Of a stretch of 64,000 nt of DNA, positions 25,974 through 36,218 are shown piece by piece. The notes under the pieces were generated by a model that saw only the letters and a program-made list of their open reading frames with translations, had not been told where the DNA came from and searched no databases. The DNA comes from Ancylothrix sp. D3o (GTDB taxonomy: Bacteria > Cyanobacteriota > Cyanobacteriia > Cyanobacteriales > Oscillatoriaceae). Position numbers and translations under genes: made by a program. Where the stretch lies: NCBI RefSeq assembly GCF_025370775.1, contig NZ_JAMXEX010000001.1, positions 744,001 to 808,000 of the forward strand, written 5' to 3'. Position 1 is the first letter of the stretch. Each line of letters starts with the position of its first letter.

Positions 25974-27326
25974 ATGCCTGTCAAACCTAGCTTAACCTGG
26001 ATTATCACCATCACCAGCAGCTTTTTTGCACTAAGTATTAGCCCGGTGCGAGCCTATACATTCAGCACCGGCCAAGTCACACCCGCCCAAACCCTAGACT
26101 TCACCAGCTACGGATATCGCTACGACACAATGGCTAACTCTGGGCTCACCGGCGGAAACTTGCAAGTGAGAGAAAACGCCGCCAACCTAAGCGGCGATGA
26201 GATTTCAAGATTTCTCAACGCCCTTGATGTGTTAAAAACAGAAAGATTTGTCACCACCGCCAACGGCCAAACAATCAGCGAATACGATCAATTTGTCGCC
26301 ACCCACCTCGCCACAATGGACATGACAGGACGTATCGGGCCCAATGGCCAACCCCTTGTCAACGGCGCACACGGAAACGCAGCATTTTTACCTTGGCACC
26401 GGCAATTTTTAAACGAATTTGAACTTGCCCTACAAAGCGTCGATGCCAGCGTTACCATCCCCTACTGGGACTGGACAAACCAAGCAGCCACACAAAATAT
26501 AATTTTTCAAGACAACTTCATGGGGCCCAACGGCAACGCTGCTCAAAATCGTAACATCACCTCTGGGCTGTTCACCGTTGCCAATGGATGGGGGCAAAGA
26601 ACAGACCTCAGCGGAAGCGCTTGGACAGGAATCAACACTAACATCCGAGCAATACGGCGAAACTTAGGCGCGTTCACCGCCTTGGGAACCCAAGCCCAAG
26701 TCAACAACGCCCTCAACACCAATGCTTACCTCACACTACGCGGTCGCCTCGAAGCCGGTGCAGGAATGCACAACACCATGCACAACTGGTTCGGGACAGG
26801 TAGCACGATGAGAACCCAAACCTCTCCCAACGATCCGATGTTTTGGCTATTGCACGCCAACATCGACCGCTTATGGGGACAGTGGCAGCTAAACGGACGC
26901 TGGGGGGCAAACTTCTATCCAGCCGGCGGCCAACCCTACGGACATAACCTTAATGACCTAATGTGGCCTTGGAATACAGCAAATATACCCATTGCCAACG
27001 ACTTACTAGACCTGACTCCAACTAGACCTGGACAACAGAGACTTGCCTTCGACGCCTCCCAGGAATTCCTCATGGCGAGTGCGCCGACAGACTTATTCAC
27101 CGATACCAGCGGCGGCTATATGTACAACCCCTGGGGACACCACGCCTATCACGGCGACGAACCTTGTCCTGATCTTGTCGCTGATTTACCCTGCGATAAA
27201 CCCTGCCATAACGGTTCCTCGGTTCCCGAACCGGCCTCAATTTTTGGTTTATTAGCCTTTGGAGTTTTGGGGGCCGGTTCCTTGAAAAAACGAGGCAGCA
27301 AAGTCTTGGCCGGGGCGAAAAATTAG
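25974..27326 (+). CDS. secreted tyrosinase-family copper oxidase with PEP-CTERM anchor (paralogue 2)
   Basis: 450 residues. Signal peptide MPVKPSLTWIITITSSFFAL and onward to about residue 27. CuA: FVATHLATM and AHGNAAFLPWHR; CuB: GMHNTMHNW and FWLLHANIDRLW, so all six copper histidines are present. The C-terminus repeats paralogue 1 almost exactly: NPWGHHAYHGDEPCPD, DLPCDKPCHNGS, then VPEPASIFGLL and a KKR tail. Catalytic domains have diverged more than the tail. GAGGACA precedes the ATG. It shares orientation with paralogue 1 but has its own 1 kb upstream region, so probably its own promoter. No exosortase gene is in the window. Confidence 0.9.
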   Translation: MPVKPSLTWIITITSSFFALSISPVRAYTFSTGQVTPAQTLDFTSYGYRYDTMANSGLTGGNLQVRENAANLSGDEISRFLNALDVLKTERFVTTANGQTISEYDQFVATHLATMDMTGRIGPNGQPLVNGAHGNAAFLPWHRQFLNEFELALQSVDASVTIPYWDWTNQAATQNIIFQDNFMGPNGNAAQNRNITSGLFTVANGWGQRTDLSGSAWTGINTNIRAIRRNLGAFTALGTQAQVNNALNTNAYLTLRGRLEAGAGMHNTMHNWFGTGSTMRTQTSPNDPMFWLLHANIDRLWGQWQLNGRWGANFYPAGGQPYGHNLNDLMWPWNTANIPIANDLLDLTPTRPGQQRLAFDASQEFLMASAPTDLFTDTSGGYMYNPWGHHAYHGDEPCPDLVADLPCDKPCHNGSSVPEPASIFGLLAFGVLGAGSLKKRGSKVLAGAKN

Positions 27327-27358
27327 TAGTAATACCAACGCCGGTTTAACAATTAACC

Positions 27359-27390
27359 CATCTGCGTCTATCTGCGTCCATCTGCGGTTC
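27359..27390. repeat. direct repeat, ATCTGCGTCTATCTGCG family
   Basis: CATCTGCGTCTATCTGCGTC plus CATCTGCGGTT directly after tyrosinase 2; same family as 19158-19224 and 53808-53846. Confidence 0.75.
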
Positions 27391-27410
27391 AAAAAAACCC
27401 TTAGTCATTG

Positions 27411-27470
27411 GTCACTGGTCAAATGTCATTTGTAGAGTACAACAAAGGACAAAGGACAAATGACATTTGA
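27411..27470. repeat. inverted repeat with 15-bp perfect arms between convergent genes
   Basis: TCAAATGTCATTTGT (27419-27433) and ACAAATGACATTTGA (27456-27470) are perfect inverses, separated by 22 bp. Each arm is itself partly palindromic. Lies between tyrosinase 2 and topA 3' ends, so may serve as a shared terminator. Confidence 0.8.
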
Positions 27471-27483
27471 CTATTGAAAAAAA

Positions 27484-30105
27484 TCAACTTTTTTTGCTGC
27501 GCGTCGAAGTCTTGCTTTTGCCGGTTTTCTTTGATCCCCCAGAAGCCTTTGCCGCCAGCAGTTCCACCGCCTTTGCCAAAGTCAGCGTTTCCACCGTCTC
27601 GCCTTCAGGGATCGAGGCATTGGTTTTGCCGTGCTTCACATAGGCTCCATAGGGCCCATCATAAATATTCACCGGCTCATCATCGGCTGGGTGATTTCCC
27701 AAAGCCTTGAGGGGTTCCTTCGTCTTGCCCTTGGCGCTACGTCCGCCTTTTTTCGGCTCCGCCAAAAGTTCAATAGCACGTTTAAAGTCAATTGTCAAGA
27801 CATCATCGGTAGATTTTAAAGAGCGATACTCCTTGGCATCTTTCCCTTGGTCGTGTAACACATAGGGGCCAAAACGGCCTAAACTAACCGAGATTTTACC
27901 GCCGGTTTCGGGATGCACTCCTAAAGCGCGGGGCAAAGAAAGTAAACCCACAGCCATTTCCAGGGTGACATTTTCCGGGGTGACACCTTTGGGTAAAGAC
28001 ATGGTTTTGGGCTTTTTCTTGGCATCGGATGTTTCTTCACCGAGTTGGACATAGGGGCCATAAGTACCCACTTTCAGATAAATTGGTTCTCCCGTTTGGG
28101 GATGCTGGCCAACAATATCCGGGCCTTCGGTTTTTTGGCGCAGCAAAATTTCTACCCGTTCGGGATCAAGGTCGGCGGGTGTTAAATTTTTGGGGATCGA
28201 AGCTGTCACCGCACCATCGCCGTTTTGAACTTCAATATAGGGGCCAAACCGGCCTATTCTTACTTTGGCATCGAGATTTTCTAACTCAACGGTTCGGGCT
28301 ACAGAGGCATCAATTTGACTTTCTTGGGTGTCTACTTGTTTTCGTAGTCCTGTTTCACCGAGATAAAACTTATTTAGATAAGGTAGCCATTGCGCTTCGC
28401 CGGTGGAAATATCATCGAGGGTTTGTTCCATGCGGGAGGTAAAGCGGGGATCTACCAATTCCGGAAAATATTTTTCCAGCAAACCGGTGACTGCAAAGGC
28501 GGTAAAGGTTGGGATCAGGGCGTTATTAACGAGTTGGGCGTAGCCACGATCAATAATGGTGCCGATGATGCTGGCGTAGGTGCTGGGCCGGCCTATGCCT
28601 TCACTTTCAAGCATTTTGACAAGCGAGGCTTCGGTAAAGCGGGCCGGTGGTTGGGTTTCGTGGCCAATGGCATCGAGTTTTTGGCAGGTAGGACTGTCAC
28701 CGACTTTGAGGTTTGGGAGAATGACTTCTTGATCTTCGAGGGCGGCGTTGGGGTCGTCTGAACCTTCAACGTAGGCGCGGAGATAGCCGGGGAAGTCAAT
28801 GCGTTTGCCGGTGGAACGAAAGCCGGTGTCTTCTACTTGCAGATCAAGGGTGATTTGGGTTTGGCGGGCGTCGGCCATTTGACAGGCGACGGTGCGTTTC
28901 CAGATCAGGTCGTATAAATCAAATTCGCGTCCAGAGAGGCCGGTTTCTTGGGGAGTGCGGAAGCTGCTACCGGCGGGACGGATGGCTTCGTGGGCTTCTT
29001 GGGCTCCTTTGCTTTTGGTGGTGTATTGACGGGGTTGGGGGCTGAGGTATTGTTTGCCGTAGAGTTTTTCGGCGCAGGCTCTTGCGGCGGCGATGGCTTG
29101 GTCGGACAGGTGTACCGAGTCTGTCCGCATATAGGTGATGTAGCCTTGTTCGTAAAGGCTTTGGGCGATCCGCATGGTGTCGCGGGCCGACAGACGTAGT
29201 TTGCGGTTCGATTCTTGTTGGAGGGTGGAGGTGGTGAAGGGGGGGGAGGGTTTGCGGGTGGTGGGGCGTTCTTCGAGGTTGCTGACGCGCCAGGGTTTAC
29301 CGCTGAGGCGTTGAGTCAGGGCTTCGGCTTGTTGCTGGTTGAGGAGTAGGACGTTGCGACCGGCTGCTATTTGGCCGGTGTTTTCGTCAAAGTCTGCGCC
29401 GGTGGCGATTTTTCTGCCGCCTACTGTGATTAGTTTGGCTTCAAAGATTTGACTTTTATCTTTTGTGCCGGTGGCTGATAGGGTGGCTTTGAGATCCCAG
29501 TAGGTGCCTTGGCGGAAGGCGCGGCGTTGGCGTTCGCGTTGGACGAGGAGACGGACGGCGACGGATTGGACTCTGCCGGCGGATAGCCCAGAGGCAATTT
29601 TTTTCCAGAGGAGGGGCGAGAGGGTGTAGCCTACTAGCCGGTCGAGGATACGGCGGGTTTCTTGGGCTCGGACAACGTGCTCATCAATGTTGCGGCAGTT
29701 TTTGAGGGCTGCTTTGATTGCAGAGTCGGTGATTTCGTGAAAGACCATCCGTTTGATGGGGACTTTGGGCTGGAGGACTTGCAATAAGTGCCAGCTTATA
29801 CTTTCTCCTTCGCGGTCTTCGTCGGTGGCGAGGATTAGTTCTTTGGCTTCTTTGAGGGCGTCTTTTAGTTGTTTGACTACTTTCTTTTTATCTTTGGGGA
29901 TGATGTAGAGGGGTTCAAAGTCGGCTTCTACGTTGACGCCTAGCTGAGCCCATTTTTCTCCTTTGACGTTTTCGGGGATGTCGCTTGCTGATTGGGGCAG
30001 GTCACGCACATGGCCCATTGATGCCTCGACTCGATAGCTTGAGGGCAAATAGTTACGAATTGTACGGGCTTTGGTGGGTGATTCTACGATGACGAGGGTT
30101 GACAT
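27484..30105 (-). CDS. topA: DNA topoisomerase I
   Basis: Type IA topoisomerase that relaxes negative supercoils. 873 residues. The Toprim domain starts [20 protein letters not shown] with acidic residues in [18 protein letters not shown]. The catalytic tyrosine is in [15 protein letters not shown] near residue 325. Instead of zinc ribbons the C-terminal third has four to five repeated [12 protein letters not shown] / GPYVQLGEE / [10 protein letters not shown] modules, as usual in cyanobacteria and actinobacteria, then a lysine/serine tail ([15 protein letters not shown]) likely to bind DNA. Complete. Confidence 0.97.
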   Translation of the reverse strand: MSTLVIVESPTKARTIRNYLPSSYRVEASMGHVRDLPQSASDIPENVKGEKWAQLGVNVEADFEPLYIIPKDKKKVVKQLKDALKEAKELILATDEDREGESISWHLLQVLQPKVPIKRMVFHEITDSAIKAALKNCRNIDEHVVRAQETRRILDRLVGYTLSPLLWKKIASGLSAGRVQSVAVRLLVQRERQRRAFRQGTYWDLKATLSATGTKDKSQIFEAKLITVGGRKIATGADFDENTGQIAAGRNVLLLNQQQAEALTQRLSGKPWRVSNLEERPTTRKPSPPFTTSTLQQESNRKLRLSARDTMRIAQSLYEQGYITYMRTDSVHLSDQAIAAARACAEKLYGKQYLSPQPRQYTTKSKGAQEAHEAIRPAGSSFRTPQETGLSGREFDLYDLIWKRTVACQMADARQTQITLDLQVEDTGFRSTGKRIDFPGYLRAYVEGSDDPNAALEDQEVILPNLKVGDSPTCQKLDAIGHETQPPARFTEASLVKMLESEGIGRPSTYASIIGTIIDRGYAQLVNNALIPTFTAFAVTGLLEKYFPELVDPRFTSRMEQTLDDISTGEAQWLPYLNKFYLGETGLRKQVDTQESQIDASVARTVELENLDAKVRIGRFGPYIEVQNGDGAVTASIPKNLTPADLDPERVEILLRQKTEGPDIVGQHPQTGEPIYLKVGTYGPYVQLGEETSDAKKKPKTMSLPKGVTPENVTLEMAVGLLSLPRALGVHPETGGKISVSLGRFGPYVLHDQGKDAKEYRSLKSTDDVLTIDFKRAIELLAEPKKGGRSAKGKTKEPLKALGNHPADDEPVNIYDGPYGAYVKHGKTNASIPEGETVETLTLAKAVELLAAKASGGSKKTGKSKTSTRSKKS

Positions 30106-31364
30106 GGCACGGTTTAGGGATTTTAGTTTTTAGTTTTTGGATTTTAGTTTGAAGTATTGAGAGTTTAGGTCTAAGGGTTTGGTTGTTGCGCCGCACCTCT
30201 ATAACGACTATAGATGCCGATAATTTTTTTTGGGATAGGGTTTGGTTTTTAGGAGTTTTTGTGGAGATTGATTGTTAGCTTATTTTTTTTGCTTTGTCAA
30301 GCACGACAATTTGTGGGGGTTGTTTGTGTAAATGTTTCCCCTGATTGGGTTTAGCATTGATGGGGTGATGTGTCAAGAGGGGTTGAGAGAAAGTTCTGGT
30401 CGCCTGATAGATTTTTCCTGGTTAGGGCGTATTTTTTCTGGGTGGGGGCCGGCTGGTTTCTTGTCGCCCATACTATAGTTGTTAGAGGATGGGGTAAATA
30501 TGATTAATGGTTATGTCAATTTTTCTGGACAAAGTTAACTGGTATAACTTCTCTCAAATTTTAGGCTCTGAAGTCTAATTTATTAGGAATTTACTTCGAT
30601 ATTTTTTCCCACTACAAGGGGATGAATAGGGCGATTTATTGGGACAAAATAGATAAGGAAAGATCAATCATTGCCGTTTGTTTTTTTGATGGCAAAATTA
30701 AAATTATAGGGTCATTATTTTAATAATTATTAACATTTTTGTAGTTTGATAGGGTTTTTCTTGGCTGGATTTAATTAGGTAAAATTTCGCCGACCTACTT
30801 TTATAACAAGAGGGCTTAGGCGCTAGGGAGACGGCAAGAGTTTTTTGCGTAGATATCTAGTTGAAAAAGAGACAATTTTTCCGAGAAACCGGGAATAAGC
30901 GCGTTTGTCCTAAAGAATTAAGAAGTGTTTGTTTTTATTTTCGGAAAGCTAGGGCAATTTTTCAGGATGTAGTCAAATAATATGGCTGGGTTTTTCTTTG
31001 TAAGACAATCGCTTTTGTCTGTAACCGGCCCCTACAAATTTCTCTTGACTACCAACAACTCCTGCACGCAGAAGTAGAACCTGCTATTTTATATGCAGTG
31101 TCCTTTTGGCTGTATATGCAGCATGGAGTTATTTTGTTTGGATTAATCATCAAAAGCTAAACGGCCTCTTGTATCTAGCTATGCCTAGCGGCGTTTCCTA
31201 GCTTTGAAAAAATAAGAAAACCCAATCCATACTATTAAAAATAGAGAGAAAAAATCTAAAAACTCTCTTCAACCGCCGAAAAAATAGTTAAGCCTGTCCG
31301 GAGACTGCTAATTTTTGTGTTAAGCTGACATCTGTATAGAAAGTTACTGAAAACAACTTATTAT
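30106..31364. other. 1.26 kb intergenic region between topA and the DUF4327 gene
   Basis: Long AT-rich space between divergent genes with no ORF that looks coding. A small stem AGACAA/TTGTCT (31003-31020) and TATATGCAG repeats near 31090-31125 are the only structures I noticed. It exceeds what two promoters need, so an unrecognised RNA or decayed element is possible. Confidence 0.4.
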
Positions 31365-31586
31365 ATGCTGCCTTCTGTGAAATACTCCTTAGAAGTCATA
31401 CAAGAAGAAGTACGCCGGCTGGTGCGATCCGGTGCCGTCAGTCGCCAGCAAAGAATTTACGCCTTATGCGAGTATATTCCGCCGCGAGATTGGGTATATT
31501 TTGAACGGGAATTAGAAGAAAGTAATTATTTACTGAGAGACGCATTAGGAGATTTAATGGGTCGAGAAGAATGGGAAAATGATTGA
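31365..31586 (+). CDS. DUF4327 family small protein
   Basis: 73 residues, acidic and helical. The segment SRQQRIYALCEYIPPRDWVY followed by LEESNYLLRDALGDLMGREEW matches the cyanobacterial DUF4327 pattern as I know it. Function unknown. Its stop is 15 bp from the convergent stop of the response-regulator/kinase gene. Confidence 0.8.
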   Translation: MLPSVKYSLEVIQEEVRRLVRSGAVSRQQRIYALCEYIPPRDWVYFERELEESNYLLRDALGDLMGREEWEND

Positions 31587-31600
31587 GGATATTTTTCCGA

Positions 31601-32740
31601 TTAGGGCTTTGTGTGGAAAGGTAGGCTAACGGTAAAAGTTGTGCCTGATTGTTCTCCATTGATATTTTCTTGACTTTCTACCCAAATTTCACCGCCGTGT
31701 AAATCAACACACTGTTTAACAATTGCCAATCCTAAACCTGTGCCCGGAATACTGCCAACATTAATGGCGCGGTGGAAGGGTTCAAATAATCGCTCTCGAT
31801 CTTGGGGAGGAATGCCAATTCCGTGATCTTGGATAGTAAAAATCGCTTGGTTGTTTTCACAAGTCAGGGTTAGGGAAACCGGCGTACCATCGGGAGAATA
31901 TTTGATGGCATTGGAGATTAAATTTGTAAGAATGTGACGGAGTAGTTTGCGATCCATACAGGCTCCGCCGCACTCTCCCTTTGTTAAAAATTCTACCTCT
32001 GTTTTGTAGTGATAGCTAAGTAGCTGCTCGTCGATGATTTCATAACAAAAACTGCTCAACTCGATTCGTTCGGGATAAAATTTTATTTGGCCGGCTTCTG
32101 CCTTACCCAGCGTTAAAACTTCTTCTAACAATTGGTTTATGTTTTTAAGAGCGCGTTGAATACGATTGAGATGCTCATTTTTTTTGTCAGTTGACATTTT
32201 ATCGTTATATTCTTTTAACAACTCAGCCGACAGGGAAATTATGCTCAAAGGAGTGCGGAATTCGTGGGAAGTTATGCAAAGATAGCGGGAGCGAATTTCG
32301 CTGAGTTGTTCGGCTTTTTGGCGTAGTTGTTCAGAGAGTTTTAACTGTTGGTTAATTTTATTTTCTGCATTAATTCTGCTCAGAGCCATTTCAATTGTAG
32401 CGTTTAATTCTGCTTCTTTAAAAGGTTTTAATAAATAGCCATAAGGTTCGGTAAGTTTTGCCCGTTGTAAAGTATTTTTATCGGCATAAGCGGTCAAATA
32501 AACAACGGGAATTTGAAAATTATTTTTGATGTGGTCGGCAGTTTGAATTCCATCGAGATCGCCTTGCAAAACAATATCCATCAGCACCAAATCAGGCTGC
32601 GTTTGAGCCACTGTTTCAATCGCCAATTCTCCAGAATCAACACAGCCAGAGACTTCATAGCCCAATCTCTCTAGCTTATCAGCGATATCCATTGCAACGA
32701 TACTTTCATCTTCGACAATTAAAATCTTGACCGGCTTCAT
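31601..32740 (-). CDS. response regulator-histidine kinase hybrid
   Basis: 379 residues. N-terminal receiver domain (1-125): acidic pocket VEDES, phospho-acceptor Asp in [13 protein letters not shown], conserved Thr in YLTAYAD and Lys in YLLKPF. A coiled-coil (130-155) leads to a HisKA domain with [13 protein letters not shown], then a HATPase domain with N box [15 protein letters not shown]1 [10 protein letters not shown] and G2 [16 protein letters not shown] order suits a protein that receives phosphate and passes it on. It lies 122 bp downstream of the cyanobacteriochrome kinase on the same strand, the likely donor. Confidence 0.92.
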   Translation of the reverse strand: MKPVKILIVEDESIVAMDIADKLERLGYEVSGCVDSGELAIETVAQTQPDLVLMDIVLQGDLDGIQTADHIKNNFQIPVVYLTAYADKNTLQRAKLTEPYGYLLKPFKEAELNATIEMALSRINAENKINQQLKLSEQLRQKAEQLSEIRSRYLCITSHEFRTPLSIISLSAELLKEYNDKMSTDKKNEHLNRIQRALKNINQLLEEVLTLGKAEAGQIKFYPERIELSSFCYEIIDEQLLSYHYKTEVEFLTKGECGGACMDRKLLRHILTNLISNAIKYSPDGTPVSLTLTCENNQAIFTIQDHGIGIPPQDRERLFEPFHRAINVGSIPGTGLGLAIVKQCVDLHGGEIWVESQENINGEQSGTTFTVSLPFHTKP

Positions 32741-32862
32741 GTTTTGCCCGCAAGTTCTACTTGATTTATTTGCTTATTTTCCAGCCAAAACTAGCAAGAT
32801 GGTTTAGATTATCCTGCAAAGCTTTTATTTTGTCAACTAAAAATTTCTGCAAAAATCTCTTT

Positions 32863-35800
32863 TTAAAGCCGACCTCGGTATTTCAACTCAGAAAAACGCA
32901 AACTAAAGCAAGTGCCTTGTTCTCGATCAATGGCGATTTCTGCCTTGAGTTGACGAGTTAAATTTGCCACTAAACGCAATCCTAAAGATTTGGTATTTTT
33001 GAGGTTAATTTCTGCCGGTAAACCAACTCCATTATCTGAAACTCGAAGCAAAAATAAACCGGTTTCGAGCGATTGAAACTCAATGCAAATTTCGCCAGAA
33101 TTTTTTTCTGAAAAGGCATATTTGAGAGAATTAGAAACCAACTCATTAATCACCAAACCACAAGGCATAGCCGTTTCGAGATTAATCAAAACCGGCTCTA
33201 CTTTGAGCTTAAGTTTAATACCTTCCGCACGATACCCATAGGAACAAAACAAGTGATTACCCAATTGCTGAATATACTCATATAAATTAATCCTAGCTAA
33301 ATCGGGAGACTGATACAATTGTTCGTGAATTAAAGCAATGGATAAAATGCGATTTTGACTATCAGCGAACATTTGGCCAGCTTCCGGGTCAGAAATCAGC
33401 CGAGATTGCAAAGACAACAAGCTAGAAATTACCTGTAAGTTATTTTTAACGCGGTGGTGAATTTCTTTTAGTAAGACTTCTTTTTCTTGCAAAGAAGTTT
33501 TAGTTTGTTCCTCTGCCTTTTTACGCTCGGTAATATCCCGCTCTATTGCCACCCAATGGGTTAGCAATCCCCGTTCATTTACAATAGGAACAATATTTAA
33601 ATCTACCCAAAACTGAGATTTGTCTTTGCGGTAGTTAATCAACTCAACTTGAATAGGATTACGGCTTAAAAGTGCGTGGCGAATGCGATTTAAAACCTGC
33701 GGATCGCTGTTTGGCCCTTGCAAAATTTTGGGAGTTTTACCAATGGCTTCTGAGGCTGTGTAGCCCGTCATGCGGGTAAATCCCTGATTAACATAAACAA
33801 TTCTAGGCACAAGAGGCTCGATACTTTCTGCTTCCGTAATCACAATCGAATCATTTGCATTAACTACCACCGACTCTAGCAAGTGTAACCGTTCTTCAAC
33901 CAGCTTACGTTCCGTGATATTTTCCACCATTGCTAAAAAATAGAGCGGCGTTCCTTTGGCATCTTGAATGAGCGTTATAGTTAAATTCGCCCACACAATC
34001 TCACCATTCTTTCTCAGATAGGTTTTTTCTAAATTTAGGGTAGAAATTTCTCCTGAGTATAAACGTTCAATTAAGGGTAATTGCAGCGGCCAATATTCAG
34101 GATCGCTGATTTCTTGAAGTGGTCGGTTTTGGAGTTCTTGCAAAGAATAGCCCAACATTTCACAAAAGGCTGGATTAATTTGAATTAATTTATAACCCTC
34201 CACATCACTCAAAGTAATTCCAATCGGAGCATTTTCAAAAAATAAGCGAAATTGCTCTTCACTTTTGCGTAGCGCTTCCTCAGCCAGCCGGCGAGCCGTA
34301 ATATCCTGAGCCGCACCATAAAGCAATAAAGTATCAGCATCAGGAACAAATTCTACAGGGCGAGTATAGTCTCGCAGCCAGCGAACATCACCATTATTAT
34401 CAATAATCCGGTACTCGCAAACATCCGCCTCACCGGCAAAAAATTTTTCGTGACGTTTTTGCACCTTTAAAATATCTTCGGGGTGAATTTTTTGGTGCCA
34501 AGCAATCGTTTCTTGAGAATTCAAATCAAAACTTTCGCTAAATCTTCCCGCACACCACTCAAAAACAGCCTTACCATTGCGATTTAATTGCAGAGCATAG
34601 GCATAATCAGAAATTAATTCCGAAACGGCTCTGTAGCGTTTTTCACTTTTAGCTAATTCTATTTCTACCCTGTGGCGTTCGGCAATTTCTTCTAATAATT
34701 GTTTATTAGTTTCTCTAAGTTGAGCAGTTCTTTGTTGAATCCGATTTTCTAACTCTTCATTAAGCTTTTGTAAGGCTTGTTCTGCTTCTTGACGTTGGTT
34801 GTGAGCCATCGCTTCTTGCAATGTCGATGACAGATAATCAGCAATTTCTATAAATGTAGCGATTTCATATTCACTCCAGCGATGGTATTTTTCACATCCA
34901 GCACTCAACACTCCCAAAATTTTGTTAGAAGTTCGCAGGGGAATTGCAATGTAAGCTTGAGTGCGAAATTTACTCAAAAATTGCGTTAAATAATCTTCCT
35001 TTGATTCTTGATTTACATCATCAACAATAATCGGCTCTCCTTTGAGAATTTCTTGGAGTTTCTCAGGCGTAGTTTTCAAGTCAAAAGTTTGGCCGGTTCC
35101 CTCCACCATATCCGCTGATTGAATCGATTGGATAACCGTTAATTGATATTGCTCATCTATACTAGAATAAGCAACTCGCAGGCTGGGAAAAAACTTATGA
35201 ATTTGCTTCAAAGTGCCGTTAATAATTTGATTTACAGATAAACCGGCAGTTCTGCTACTTGATATGGTATTAATCAACCGCAAACAAATCTGGCTTTCTA
35301 ACAAACTTCGCTCAACTTCTTGCCGATAAGCAATTTCTAGCCGTAATTGATCATTGACTTGGCTTAATTGAGCCGTTCTTTCTAAAACCCTATTTTCTAA
35401 TTCTTCGTTTAATTTTTGCAGAGCAATTTCTGCATTTATGCGTTCTGTGAGTTCAGTTTCTAACTGTTGATGAAGTTCAGCTTGTTGGATGGCTATAGCT
35501 ACTTGGATAGCCAATTGTTCCAATAAATTAATTTCAAATTCTTGCCAATTTCGCGGCTGAGAGCATTGATGAGCAATCAACAATCCCCAGAGTTTTTCTG
35601 GCTCGTTTGTAGAACGGGTTTTTTGGAGAATGGGTAAGACTAGATTGGCTGCTACTTGGAATTTTGTCAGTAAGTCAATGTGACAGGGTTTGAGATTGCT
35701 GTTGTGAATATCGTTAATAGCTTTAATTCTACCTTTAAGATAAGGTTCAATCCAGTGATTTTCAAAACAAGGATCGTGGATGGTTGTTCCTAAAATTGGT

Positions 35801-36012
35801 ATCCAATCTTCGCCTACTGATTCAACAATAACAATGCCACTCCAATCAGGTTGAAATCGATAAATTAATACGCGATCACATTCTAATAATTGCCGGACTT
35901 CAGCGGCGGTGGTGTTGAGTATTTCTTCGAGATTCAGCGATTGACGAATTCTTAATGCAATGGCGGCGATGGGATTTGTGCTTGGGTTTGCTAGTGTTTG
36001 TTGAGGCTGCAT
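32863..36012 (-). CDS. cyanobacteriochrome (DXCF-type) GAF-GAF-PAS histidine kinase
   Basis: 1049 residues from ATG 36012; the frame opens further to 36117, but that part crosses a terminator. GAF1 (about 20-175) carries the DXCF motif HDPCF (Cys82) and the canonical bilin site KPCHIDLL (Cys110-His111), spacing 28 as in TePixJ. GAF2 lies at about 240-400. Coiled coils and three PAS domains follow; the first PAS has the PAC-type tail GAAQDITARR. The kinase core is HisKA_2 type (EIHHRVKNNLQVISSLL) plus HATPase (VINELVSNSLKYAF, VSDNGVGLP). Probable blue/green-range light sensor feeding the adjacent REC-HK protein. Confidence 0.9.
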   Translation of the reverse strand: MQPQQTLANPSTNPIAAIALRIRQSLNLEEILNTTAAEVRQLLECDRVLIYRFQPDWSGIVIVESVGEDWIPILGTTIHDPCFENHWIEPYLKGRIKAINDIHNSNLKPCHIDLLTKFQVAANLVLPILQKTRSTNEPEKLWGLLIAHQCSQPRNWQEFEINLLEQLAIQVAIAIQQAELHQQLETELTERINAEIALQKLNEELENRVLERTAQLSQVNDQLRLEIAYRQEVERSLLESQICLRLINTISSSRTAGLSVNQIINGTLKQIHKFFPSLRVAYSSIDEQYQLTVIQSIQSADMVEGTGQTFDLKTTPEKLQEILKGEPIIVDDVNQESKEDYLTQFLSKFRTQAYIAIPLRTSNKILGVLSAGCEKYHRWSEYEIATFIEIADYLSSTLQEAMAHNQRQEAEQALQKLNEELENRIQQRTAQLRETNKQLLEEIAERHRVEIELAKSEKRYRAVSELISDYAYALQLNRNGKAVFEWCAGRFSESFDLNSQETIAWHQKIHPEDILKVQKRHEKFFAGEADVCEYRIIDNNGDVRWLRDYTRPVEFVPDADTLLLYGAAQDITARRLAEEALRKSEEQFRLFFENAPIGITLSDVEGYKLIQINPAFCEMLGYSLQELQNRPLQEISDPEYWPLQLPLIERLYSGEISTLNLEKTYLRKNGEIVWANLTITLIQDAKGTPLYFLAMVENITERKLVEERLHLLESVVVNANDSIVITEAESIEPLVPRIVYVNQGFTRMTGYTASEAIGKTPKILQGPNSDPQVLNRIRHALLSRNPIQVELINYRKDKSQFWVDLNIVPIVNERGLLTHWVAIERDITERKKAEEQTKTSLQEKEVLLKEIHHRVKNNLQVISSLLSLQSRLISDPEAGQMFADSQNRILSIALIHEQLYQSPDLARINLYEYIQQLGNHLFCSYGYRAEGIKLKLKVEPVLINLETAMPCGLVINELVSNSLKYAFSEKNSGEICIEFQSLETGLFLLRVSDNGVGLPAEINLKNTKSLGLRLVANLTRQLKAEIAIDREQGTCFSLRFSELKYRGRL

Positions 36013-36056
36013 GGCTTCGAGGTTTGATATCGCGTTTTTATTATGACTGAGGTACA

Positions 36057-36090
36057 GAAAAACCCGATCTCTTTTAGAAACCGGGTTTTT
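36057..36090. terminator. terminator after the adenosine-deaminase-like gene
   Basis: AAAAACCCG and CGGGTTTTT arms around a 15-nt loop, with T-runs in both directions. It lies 130 bp past the deaminase-like stop and 45 bp before the kinase start, arguing that the kinase starts at 36012. Confidence 0.7.
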
Positions 36091-36218
36091 AGAACTCTCA
36101 CATTCTAATCCATTCAACTGAAAAACCCCCTCTCTGAAAACTTAGTCGCTTTTCCCTACAAAAGTTAGATTCATAAAAATCCTTTCTGTGGGTCAAGGGG
36201 AGGGGTTTGGTACAGAGG

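Noticed and set aside
27631-29199. Several plus-strand ORFs across topA
   Set aside because: Antisense shadows of a complete topA; no ribosome sites or recognisable domains.
36013-36117. 35-codon extension of the cyanobacteriochrome kinase
   Set aside because: It contains a hairpin with T-runs that fits as the terminator of the upstream gene, and the residues show no domain character.
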